DNA from: Arthonia radiata
Lineage: Eukaryota > Ascomycota > Arthoniomycetes > Arthoniales > Arthoniaceae
Length of the DNA: 64,000 nucleotides
Direction of reading: 5' to 3'
NCBI GenBank assembly: GCA_002989075.1
Contig: PSQN01000013.1
Span: 1,522,379 to 1,586,378 of the forward strand
Of this stretch, positions 1 through 9,702 are shown piece by piece. The position numbers were made by a program, and so were the translations under genes. The notes beneath the pieces are model-generated. The model did not search any database and was not told where the DNA came from. It saw only the letters and a program-made list of their open reading frames with translations. Position 1 is the first letter of the stretch. Each line of letters starts with the position of its first letter.

Positions 1-476
1 CCGCCGTGAAATTTTCGACATCCATGGTTGTCTAAAGAGTGATGGGAAACTGAGGCATGCAGCAGGGTAGAGGAGCGCGGCGAAGATCGGAGGTGAGTCA
101 AAACATTTTGAACTCTACACCTCTGCGGTAACCATCACGCATAAGTCACAGACAGCAAAGTTCAGACATCATTGAAATAACTTCTGGGGTATTGCTATGC
201 TTTTAGCCGAACACGGCTCCCCGAACACCATCGCTATCAAAAGAATCCTCATCTTCAACTTGACGATACAGAAAAACGCTCCCGTCGCCGATACTTCGTG
301 AGTCGTAAAAGGTATCCAAAAGTAAGATCATGTGTATGTAAAGAATGACCCTCCTCCTGGCGAGCCGTAAGCGTGATCGGAGACCATTCATTTGGCCCCT
401 CCAAAAGATGGCCGACCTAGAAATAGCCATACTCACCAAGTAACTGATCGCCGACAGTACGCTGCGAAAATCGCAC
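1..476. other. Intergenic left edge, no gene supported
   Basis: This stretch lies downstream of the MPS1 stop codon (MPS1 is on the minus strand). Normal base composition. A 107-codon open frame on the minus strand runs from 526 to 203 but overlaps the end of MPS1 in another frame and has no recognisable domain, so I treat it as chance. It probably holds the MPS1 3' UTR and flanking sequence of a gene beyond the window. Confidence 0.4.
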
Positions 477-3107
477 TCATGTCCAACCCCTCTCAAGACT
501 AGCCCGAATATTCTCCATGTAGCCACGAGGATAGGTCTTCATAAGCTCACCCTCGGTGGGAAACCCTCTCTTCTCATCCTTGCACCTTTGGACGACCTTC
601 ATTAGAATCTGGCCAAGTAAGGCTTCAGTTACTGGCACTGCATCTTCGCCTTCAGCATCAGGGTTCAAGAACGCCTCTCGCGGATCGAGCAGCTGGGCCA
701 CGGTAGGTCGGTTATTATGATCTCGATCGAGGCACCTTTGCAAAAGACGCCGTAGACTTGAAGGTACGTAAGTGCCACCGACGCCCTCCGTGGGATAGGA
801 GATGTGCACACTTGGATTGATGATCGCACAAACACGATTCCATGTATTGGCGATGTGCGCGAATGGAGGCTTGCCGTAGGTCATCTGGTAGAGTATGCAC
901 CCCAGACTCCAGACATCGCTCGGCTTGCCCAGCTTCATCAGCTTAGTCGATCCTCTTCCGGCATGCCCGCCGCCGCCCGGCTGTCGTGAGTCAGCTCCGG
1001 CGTTTGTGTCCTGGAGGGACTCAGGCGACATATAGTTGGGGGTGCCAACATTGGTCTCTCGGTGCACGTTGACCGTGTTATCCGTATCGATCGCATTGGC
1101 AATGCCGAAATCGATAAGCTTTAGCCGGCCACAGACCAAGAGAAAGTTTGCAGGCTTCAAGTCCGAATGTACAATGTCGTATTGATGCACCGCAGAGACA
1201 CAACAGAGCATCTCCCGCCAGTAGTGTCTTGTGAAGGAGAGATCCAAGGTGGCGTCTTCCGGCTGAAGACGTGTGGCGAGTACTTTGTTGAGATCAGATT
1301 CACCCATCTCCATGAGCACGCTGAGGGACTGCTTTTGGTCGTTGACTTCGTAATCGAACAACCGGACAACACGCTCCTCGTTCTCAAGCGTTTTGAGAAG
1401 CTCGATCTCGCCCTTGTAGCCACGCACAGAGTCTTCATTACAATCCTCAAGGTTCACCTTCTTCAAGGCGAACATCTTGTCATTCTCCGCCATCACTCGA
1501 TACACGTTTGAGCTACCCCCTCGACCAATCCGGCCACGAATCTCGAATAGCTTGCCGTTGACGATGACATGACTTCGCTTCTTCTTCGCCTTGACTGTCG
1601 AAGCACCCGCTGCTCCTGTTGCGGTTTCAACGACTGACATTTTGGGCGGTGGAGGTGCAGGCCTCAGAGGGGTATTTTGACTAAGTGGTTGAAGTGCATT
1701 TCTCTTTGGTTCCGCTTGTGGTGCCTCTCTATCGGAAGCTCCTCTGTGATCCTTTTCGGCGACCTTCGCTAACGGCTTGTCGAGTTTGTCGTGGTTGCCT
1801 AATACACCGATCACTTGATCTTTGTTTCTCTTGAAGGTAGGTGGAGGCTCATTTTCTTGATCAGGTATCGTGAACTTGAAGGGCAGCTCTGGCACACGGT
1901 ATACTGGTTGGACTGGTAAAGCTCTGCTGGCTCTTGATTCCGAACGCTGCTCCTGTTTCGATTGTACTTGTCTGGCTGCTACGTCGGGCTCAGGATCTTG
2001 GTGGATACGATGATGCACTGGAGATCGTGGTCTTCGATAGCTGTCGCTGCGGCTTAGCGGTGGTTCGCTGGACATAGCGAAATCTCGCTTGACCGACACA
2101 AGGTCAGGAGCAGCTCTGGCGGCTTCCTGCAGAGGCGCTTCCTGTCCCCCTTCAGGTTCCTGTCCCCCTTCAGGTTCCTGTTCTCTTACTTCAACCTGAC
2201 CCACGCCATCTTCATGAGCAACGCCAGTGCCGTCTTCGCTGTTCATGCGCCTTATACCACGCCGCAGAGGAGCACCACGAAGCAGTGTTCCTGTCGTCAT
2301 TGGCGGCCTTCGTATGCGTGTCGATCCATGGGTATGCTCTGTACCGTGCCTGGTCTTGGACTGAGCCCCTGCATCATTCTCAGCATCAGCAGCATGCTCG
2401 AAGGAACTGGCATAGCTGCTGGCTGCGTTCTGGCCTGAGCTATTTGACAGATGTCCGGCAGATCCGGAGTTTGGGTACATCCTTTCGGCTGAAGTGGAGG
2501 AATTTGAGCGTTGATGTTCTTCGTTCCTTTTGCGAGGCTGTGGCGCTGGGGTCACGTATTCATGGGGTGTTGCCGCGCGAGAGCGAGTCGATCCTTCCAA
2601 TGTGGACTTGGACCTCTTCAGCTCTCCTCCAGACCGCTTTGATGCGCTCAGACGGACAACGCGGTGTACTTCTTGATCGGTTTGTGTGCCAGGCGGTGGC
2701 GTGCGACGTGTAATGCGTAATGCGCCTCGTTGAGGGGTATCTTCCCTCGTGCGCCCCTCGCTTCCTTGCCTGCTGTATGTCCGCGAGCGGTATTCTTCGC
2801 TTTTTGGGGGTACTGGAGGTGGCGATCTCGGTCGCGCGGTCGATTTGTCTTCAAGTAGAGCTTTTGTCAGAGCACTAAAGTTCATCGGCTTGGGCACGTC
2901 CTCATCTGAGCTTTCAGCGCCGATCGAGATGCTCTGCAGCATTGGCGCGTCCGCTTGAAAGCCTTTGCCATATCCAAGTCCAGATAGAGGCGAGGTACTT
3001 CGATACTGAGGTCGTACTGAATTGCTGCGTGGAGGCGCTCGAGTCCGTATGGGACGTGCATGGCCGAAAGAGGAGACGCCAAAGGGAGTGGGCGACGCGG
3101 TTGTCAT
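477..3107 (-). CDS. MPS1: MPS1/TTK-type dual-specificity spindle checkpoint kinase
   Basis: A single-exon gene of 876 residues starting at the ATG at 3107. The first ~510 residues are low-complexity (Ser/Arg/Pro-rich, disordered) with a short tandem repeat coding GGQEPE units near 2140-2190. The kinase domain spans roughly residues 515-800: glycine loop GRGGSSNVY, VAIK-type lysine in FALKKV, catalytic HSDLKPAN, DFG in LIDFGIAN, activation segment TNVGTPNYMSPES. The HSD in place of the usual HRD, together with NFLLV and NVGTPNYMSPE, is characteristic of the Mps1/TTK family. Known family role: phosphorylates kinetochore proteins to trigger the spindle assembly checkpoint and, in yeasts, spindle pole duplication. 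The kinase at the C-terminal end after a long disordered N-terminus fits family architecture. Function is inferred from family; the domain call is firm. Confidence 0.93.
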   Translation of the reverse strand: MTTASPTPFGVSSFGHARPIRTRAPPRSNSVRPQYRSTSPLSGLGYGKGFQADAPMLQSISIGAESSDEDVPKPMNFSALTKALLEDKSTARPRSPPPVPPKSEEYRSRTYSRQGSEGRTREDTPQRGALRITRRTPPPGTQTDQEVHRVVRLSASKRSGGELKRSKSTLEGSTRSRAATPHEYVTPAPQPRKRNEEHQRSNSSTSAERMYPNSGSAGHLSNSSGQNAASSYASSFEHAADAENDAGAQSKTRHGTEHTHGSTRIRRPPMTTGTLLRGAPLRRGIRRMNSEDGTGVAHEDGVGQVEVREQEPEGGQEPEGGQEAPLQEAARAAPDLVSVKRDFAMSSEPPLSRSDSYRRPRSPVHHRIHQDPEPDVAARQVQSKQEQRSESRASRALPVQPVYRVPELPFKFTIPDQENEPPPTFKRNKDQVIGVLGNHDKLDKPLAKVAEKDHRGASDREAPQAEPKRNALQPLSQNTPLRPAPPPPKMSVVETATGAAGASTVKAKKKRSHVIVNGKLFEIRGRIGRGGSSNVYRVMAENDKMFALKKVNLEDCNEDSVRGYKGEIELLKTLENEERVVRLFDYEVNDQKQSLSVLMEMGESDLNKVLATRLQPEDATLDLSFTRHYWREMLCCVSAVHQYDIVHSDLKPANFLLVCGRLKLIDFGIANAIDTDNTVNVHRETNVGTPNYMSPESLQDTNAGADSRQPGGGGHAGRGSTKLMKLGKPSDVWSLGCILYQMTYGKPPFAHIANTWNRVCAIINPSVHISYPTEGVGGTYVPSSLRRLLQRCLDRDHNNRPTVAQLLDPREAFLNPDAEGEDAVPVTEALLGQILMKVVQRCKDEKRGFPTEGELMKTYPRGYMENIRASLERGWT

Positions 3108-3541
3108 TGATATCCAATCATCCGAAGAATTCTACTCTCGAGCGACAAAACTGTTAGATAAGTCATGCGCAAGTCCAAAAGTGTCTCGTTAGCGAGGAAA
3201 GAAACGAGGGATCAGATGCACATTGTTCCTAATGCTGGCTGGAAATGAGCCGAAATTCGAGGTTCGCGACGCGAATAGGCCCATGCGCAGGTGTTTGGAG
3301 CTAGCTGTTCTGGGACTAGATGATACCTCTCCCTAGCAACAACCCTAAACCCCACGGTCTGGTCTGATTCACGGCGGTTTCCTGAACCCGAACAACCCAT
3401 CTGAAAAGAACGCCTGGCAAAGATTGAAAACTCGACGACGCTCGTCTACTGCTCTTGGTGTCCCGGGTGAAGTGACACTTCCGCCCTGCAAGAGTATCTG
3501 TTAACCAAGCGTGCAATGCCTCTAGACCACCCATGCGCCCT
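3108..3541. other. MPS1 upstream region / PTC7 3' region
   Basis: A 434-bp gap between the MPS1 start and the stop of the next minus-strand gene. It should contain the MPS1 promoter and the 3' UTR of the phosphatase gene. I see no coding sequence or strong motif. Confidence 0.4.
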
Positions 3542-4803
3542 CTATGACATGTGGCCATGGTCGACAGCGATAACCACCAGAACGCAAATGTCGTCAATCT
3601 TGCCGCCGTGCCACCTCTCTTGTGGATATGCTTGTTGAACAGCACGCGCAAACGGTCCATCTCTTTTTGTGTTCACACTTACGTCCTTGGCCTTCTTTGC
3701 GATGTCTGCCGCAAGTCTTGCCTGCAGAGGCGAAGCTTTGCCATTGCTTTCTCTTGCAGCAGATTCGGAAGTGAGGTAGGGTAGTGCTTTGCTGATCTGC
3801 ACGCCCTCTCCAGCTGGTGCGGCCCAGGCTCCGTTCTGTATCATCGTAGAACTGACCACATCGAGCACCTCTTGAGAAGTGAGATTGTCCCAGACGCCGT
3901 CTGTCGCAAAGACTAAAACGTCACCATGCTTCAGCTTGTGTGACGACATGCTTGCGTCGTTTGGCATGTCACAGAAGGGTGCGGATCCTCCGAAGTTCTT
4001 GATCTGAGCCAGAATTTTCGGAGGGACCGTAGAAAGCTGAAACGGCGTATTGAATGCGTGTGTCTGAGGGTCGCTGTAGAAATTGACTGCATTCATGCGG
4101 AGGTGTATGAAGCCTGAGTCGCCTAGACTGGCCACTGATCAGCATTCTTCCAGTTGCATGCTGGCACTTAGACACACTTCGCAACGTCCAAAGCACCGTC
4201 AGCAGTCGCAACACCGACACATGCTGTACTCCCACCACCTTGAATCTTTGGATCCTCACAGACCTTGTCGTATCCCTCTTGTAGCAGCTGCAGTGCTGTG
4301 GGCGTCCTCATCTTAGCATCTTTTGTGGAAGCAGACTCTCGCGTGTATCGACAAATGCCATGCGCAAAGTCTGCGGAATCTATGCCACTATCTTTGTATC
4401 CACCTACGCCGTCTGCCACGGCAAACGCGACGGTACCAGCTGCATGGTCGCCAACCGGACCTACGAAGAAAGAGTCTTGTCCGCTTGGGATCTTACGACC
4501 TCTCTTTGCAAGCTCTGCGTCTCCGTAGGCGCCATGTCCAGTCTCAGCGTCGAAAAGATAGTAGTGTTTGTGTCGATCGAAGACGTTCCTCTTGCCAGAG
4601 AAAGCTGCCGCAACCTTGTATTCGAAGCCAGCCGGCGCAGAGGACCCAGTGCTGCTATGAAACCCTCGTGATTGACGACTGACCTGTGCGAATGCGTGCA
4701 GAGGCCATGGAGCGGGACTTGAAACCGGTCGCGGTCTTAGTCCTTGTATAGTTGGAAGCGAAGCAGGTCTAGCTCGGAGCGCATTGCGACACAGGCTACT
4801 CAT
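3542..4803 (-). CDS. PTC7: Mitochondrial PP2C-family protein phosphatase, PTC7-like
   Basis: Two exons, 4803-4178 and 4127-3542, encode 403 residues. The 50-bp intron (4177-4128) has donor GTGTGT, branch GCTGAT and acceptor CCAG; the join restores the conserved PP2C stretch LDVANLGDSG. I start at the ATG at 4803; the frame is open a few codons upstream but without an ATG. The N-terminus is rich in Arg/Ser/Ala and ends in RGFHSS, a mitochondrial targeting signal. Metal-binding aspartates are visible in VADGVGG, LVFATDGVWD and KIDDICVLV, and the family motif KRDGPFA is present near the C-terminus. Known family role: Mg/Mn-dependent Ser/Thr phosphatase of mitochondria, in yeast acting on coenzyme Q biosynthesis proteins. 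It is divergent from the gene starting at 5419. Confidence 0.9.
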
Positions 4804-5418
4804 GACAGGCTCGAGGCCAGGCAAACGATCGCGAGCATCTCAAACCATCGTCGTTGGTCTCCGAGAAGATGGACTCCAAAGTCAAGCACAAGTCTCCGTG
4901 AGGATTGGATTTGCTTAGCGTTTCCGGGGTGCAGGCTGTGGATTTGTGGCATTCAATGGGCTCAGTCTGGCATATTCCATGCTATTCGACATTTGACACC
5001 CCCCTTGGGCCTTCGAATCAACTAGCAGACCCCAAATCATACCATAATATAGACGGATTGAAGAGTCCGACCTTCTTGAAACGCGTTTGATGGCACTGAT
5101 GTCGCGGATTTGGAGTGACGCTCAACAATGTCTTGTCAGCCGCGCTTCCTTGCACGGCTGCGAGTACTTCCTGATGTAAACGTCAGGGCTCTTGTTCACT
5201 AATAGTTACGGCTCGCTCTTGCAATGTACTGACTGAGTGACGATTGACCCATGAAGCGCGAAAGGGTGCCGCTGCCACAGATAGGTAGTGCTGAATGAAT
5301 CTGGTCATGAGATACTAAAGTGGGCCGGCAGTTGCCATGGTGACGAGACCCTGGCGTGTCCACGAAGAGACCATTGCAGTAGCACGTTCATAATCATCGA
5401 TTTAGTGGGTGAGCAACG
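4804..5418. promoter_or_regulatory. Divergent promoter region, PTC7 / orphan coiled-coil gene
   Basis: A 615-bp region separating two head-to-head genes. It should hold both promoters. No canonical TATA box is obvious near either start and no reading frame in it looks like a protein. Confidence 0.45.
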
Positions 5419-8400
5419 ATGTCGCATTCCGGCCATCTAGCTGAAGCACTGACTGAAGTCGCAAAAGCTCAGTATCCAGTATATCTTGGGGTGAGAACTT
5501 GACCAAGCGGATTGAACACGCTGGACGCCGGCCCGCATGCTAATCATGCGCAGAATCTCAATAATGAGCTCCTAGGATATTCGCAGACGCAAGCGTTGTA
5601 CCATTGGACGGCTGAAAATCCGGAAGATATGCCGTTGCTCGCCTCCGCAGTTCTGGAGCAGCTGAACCTCCAGTTGCCTCTATCTATCGAAGTTCTCACA
5701 AGCTTAGCATATTCCAAGACTCTCAGAAACACTTTCCTGCAGCACGACTCGCGACTACTTGACGAGCTGTTGAGGCGATCAGATGGTAATGACCAGCGGG
5801 CGCAGCAAAGCTCCCAGGCTTGTGTGGCGTTCTTGAGCTTTCCACTTCCCAACGCCATCCCTTTACCTGCAACTGTCGCGCCCTTCTTTGTCGGTCTATT
5901 CGATAAGATGCTTCGAAATCTCAGTAACGAGACTGCTTGGCGAGTATTCCTGATCCTGGATGGGGTCGGGCCTTCATTACTCGACCTCTTGGACACCAAG
6001 AAGATCTCTCGATTCGCAGAAAACGTCTATGGCCTGTTGAAGAAGGTCAAGATGAAAGTCAGTCAAGACGCACTTTCCCCAACCTTGATGGCCATTTTGG
6101 GAACCATTCACCACTGGCACACGCGAAGTCTGCCTTCTCTTCCAGAATCCTCCGTCCTGGTAGAAAGCTCACATCGAGCCTCACCCCTGAGCGACTCCAG
6201 AGTCCATGACGTCTTTCACGGACATTTTGCGAAGAGCACTACACATCTGGCTTTGGCGTACGCAAGCTTTGCTTGCAAGCAGGATATGTGCTTGACACTC
6301 GAAGAGGCCTGGAGGCTTGCGTATCTGCCAGCGAATTTCTTTCCCGAAATCAATCTCGAAATCGTGAAGGAAGTCATTGAACACAACCCATTCTTGGAGA
6401 CAAAGTTACTCGAGAAAATCACTGGCGAGGGGCTGGCGCCGGCGATACGAGTCCAGGTAGGTCCACTGTCTGACGCACGCCCACGCAAGGATACCCAAGG
6501 ACCGCTAATTTATTGATATAGGGTATTACGGTTGCAATTGGAGTCTCCCGTGCTGTAGGTAGGATACTGCCCGCCTTACTGGAAGCTTGCAAGTCTGTTT
6601 TGCTTGAGGCCTTTGAGGACGGCCACGCAACGGAGTCGCAAAATCAAAGCTTCAGAGCTGCGCTAACTGTAATCCTGGTAAGTGACGTGGCGATAAACCG
6701 TTTTACGAGCACTTTTGACATACCTCAGGCGAGCTCGGATGCGGTTCAATTGGATTTGTTTATCTCGCAGATGCTGGAGAAATTTCTCAATCTACCTGTG
6801 CACACTCTGGCTGCGCGCGAGCGCTTGAACATGCTGATCTCAGTATTCGAAGCGGAACTGCACCAAGCATGCTTGAGAAGAGCCATCATACATGCAATCA
6901 AGAAGCAAGACGTGACCGCTCGCACGATGAGGGTCCTAAGCAGCCATCGAGCAGGATTGGTTCCACTCCTAGCTCATCGAAATAACGCTATCCAAAGCGC
7001 ACTCATATCCTTGCTGCTGAATGTTGCGATAAGGTCACAAGGCGAAGATGTCTCAATGCCGGCCGACTTGAGCCTTTCGCTGCTCCAGAGGCTCAAAGAG
7101 CTTGCCATGCCAGCAAAATCCTCTTCTCTCACCGGGGGAGAACATCGGTCTTCCACGAACGAGCTGAGAAGTCAGTCCAACAAGCCTCTTGACAGTCGTC
7201 GTTGGCAACATTATGTCGGCGCAGAGCTCGACAATCACGCGTGTGAAAGCCGTCAAAATATTATTGATATGTTCGGCAGAGCCTGTCAAGACATGGATCG
7301 GCGGTGCAAAGACGCGGAACGACCATGGCAAGAAGAAAAGGTTAGACACGAGGAAACCCACAAAGCTCTCGTCGCCACTCAATCACGTGTCAAGGAGCTC
7401 GAAGAACATGAAGAACTGTACAGATCTCGAACGCAAAGCCTCGAGTTTGAGAACAGGGGTTTGGTAGAGCATGTTGCCCGCATCGAGGCGGAGATTCAGG
7501 AAGCTCAAGAGACAAATACGCGTCTTGATACACAGCTTCAGGAGGCACGTGCCTTGACAGAAACAACCGCCCAGGAGGCGAAGCAGGCGCATGCGCGACT
7601 AGTATCCGAACATCAGGCGGCTGAGGGAAGCTTCAAAGAGCAGTTGGACGAGCTCCATGAGCAGCTCGAGACCTACCGTCAGCGAATTGATGTTCTTGAA
7701 TCGCATGGCACAGAGAGCAAACGCCTTCTATCTGAGCGTGACGGACGCATTGCTTCTTCGGTTGCTACAGAGCAACAGCTGAATAATGAGATCGGCGAAC
7801 TCAACGCCCAAATTGCCAAATTCAGCGATAGCCTGCGCGAAGCACATCTGGCTTTGGAGAGCTACAGAACCGAGGCAGGGCAAGACATTGACCGGATCAA
7901 GGATGACTCGGAGAGGATACTGAAAAAGGTCAAAGCAGAGGCTATAAACATTGAACAGCAGCTTCAGGCCGAGATCGATGCAAGAAGCGTTGAACTAGAG
8001 GAGCAAACATTACTCCATAGCGCAGAGATTGCTGCCAAGAGCACATCAATCAAAGAGCTTGAACGACGCATCAAATCTCTTGACAAGGAAGTCCGTCTCA
8101 AGGAAGCCGAGAACAACAAGCTTCAGCACAAGTGGAAGAGCATGCAACAAAACATGCAGAACCTGTTCTCTACTGCAGAGGAGCAGCAAGCTCCAGATCC
8201 AATGTCACAACCTGCAGAAGCTTTTGAAGATGAGTTGACGGACAACGTCGAATTTGACGAGCCACATCATGCCCAGCTGGAAGAGGATTTCAACACGTCC
8301 TTTGGTTCATCATCCAGTAAATGCGAGCCCACACCGAAACGTCAAAAGCCTCGACCGACGTTCAAGCCTCCTTTACCGAGAGCCCAACATACAGCGCCGT

Positions 8401-8699
8401 CAGCACTCTCTCCTGCAAAGCAGCGAGCAACGCGAGAACCGCTGCAGGAGACTGCCGCCAATCGACCGTCCCGAAAGAGCCTGCCAGCTGGTCATGAGAA
8501 GCTAGTTATGATATCTCCACCGAAGCCAAGCGCGAGGCTTCGAGCAAGGAAGTCCATCGCTGCTCCAGTATCAGGCCATGCAACCAATCGTCCGATGGCT
8601 GCGTCGAGGGAGAAAGAGAACGCATACATAAGCAGAGATGATCTACCCTTCAGTACGATGCGTACAGATGACTTTGACGCTACCACGGATGAGTTTTAG
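5419..8699 (+). CDS. Orphan protein: helical (armadillo-like?) N-terminus, long coiled coil, basic disordered tail
   Basis: Three exons: 5419-5490, 5554-6456 and 6522-8699, about 1050 residues. Intron 1 has donor GTGAGA, branch GCTAAT, acceptor GCAG; intron 2 donor GTAGGT, acceptor TATAG. Both joins keep frame, and the ATG at 5419 is the first in the joined frame. Residues ~25-450 are helical and leucine-rich, like an armadillo/HEAT solenoid. About 570-850 is a strong heptad coiled coil rich in Glu, Gln and Lys. The last ~170 residues are Pro/Lys/Arg-rich and disordered. A 51-bp stretch, 6678-6728, looks like an additional in-frame intron (GTAAGT...CTCAG). I do not recognise the family. The overall layout resembles CIP2A-like or vesicle-tether proteins, but that is architecture only. 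Confidence 0.8.
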
Positions 8700-9702
8700 A
8701 CGTTTGAGTTTCTGTCTTTCTTGACCTGGGACGGACAGCACTGGCTTCTGTGGGACGCAGGGATATGCCACGTTGGGCGGTTCACGCTAGCCAGCGCACA
8801 TGGTGACACAACCTCACGAGATAAAGTATGGCTTGTAGGAGATATGACTGATATTACTACACCATCACTACCACGGACCCCTAACGTCTGTTGTTCTGCC
8901 TATGTCTTAGAATTGCTTTCCCCAGTGAACGCAGTCGAGATGCGGTGAACGCCCTCTCATTCGCGCTAAGCCTCTTCGACCACTGCCGACATGCATTAAG
9001 CTTGCGGGCCGAACTTACCGACTTTTGAGCATCTCTGATTGGCTGGATTTCAGACCTTGGCGTCATCGCAACCACGTTTCCAATTTCCTGATGTTTCGTA
9101 TTCTCGTCGCGTGCGCTTTCGCCGTCTTCGTTTCCTCTCACCACGCACTCCGAATACAGTCCTTGACGTCGAGACACTACCGATTCAAACGAAGCAAGCA
9201 TGTAAAGGGCACTCTCAAGCACCCATCAGCTTGCTGATGCCCTCCTCTCTCGACAGCAAGGAGCAAACTGTCAGCTTCTCCGCCCTTGCAGTTTGCCGTT
9301 GTGCGTGGCCAAACGCGTTGAGACCTGGTTCGTTTGAGGCGTTGAGGTCGTCAAGAAAGCTCTTCGAGGCTGCGAGGGAGGAAAGCTAGACTTGCTTGAC
9401 CTGCAGCTTGGTGCCTGTCGCTCGCTCATTTGGGAAAGAACAGCCGTGCAATCAGGATTTCACCGTCCTCGAGAGATCGAGAGAGAGCTGGGCTTTGTTG
9501 CTGCTGCTCTCTTCCTCTTCCTCTTCCCGCTCTCTTCAGCTTCTTTGCACTGTCTGCTCCAGCAACACCTTCAGCTCTACTACCTCTGGACGACTTTGAA
9601 GCTTCCAAAGCATTGCAAACTCAGCTTTAGCTTTCTTTCAACCCTTGACGATAGCCACTGCAGGACCACGCAGCTACAAAGATCGCCACATTCCTGCCGC
9701 CG
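8700..9702. promoter_or_regulatory. Long upstream leader of the RdRP gene with pyrimidine-rich tract
   Basis: About 1 kb separates the orphan coiled-coil gene from the RdRP start. Between roughly 9495 and 9560 it is strongly pyrimidine-rich (repeated CTCTTCCTC-type runs), a common feature just upstream of fungal transcription starts. Several short ATG-initiated frames (for example 9039-9389, 9645-9842) lie ahead of the RdRP ATG and could act as upstream ORFs if the transcript starts early. None resembles a known protein. Confidence 0.4.

Noticed and set aside
203-526. 107-codon minus-strand ORF at the left edge
   Set aside because: Overlaps the MPS1 C-terminus in another frame and has no recognisable protein pattern.
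3670-3700. GTAAGT donor-like site in the PTC7 C-terminal exon
   Set aside because: Reading through keeps the conserved KRDGPFA motif, so no intron is needed here.
9240-9700. Short ORFs ahead of the RdRP as independent genes
   Set aside because: Low-complexity, Ser/Leu-rich translations of a pyrimidine-rich leader; better treated as possible uORFs.
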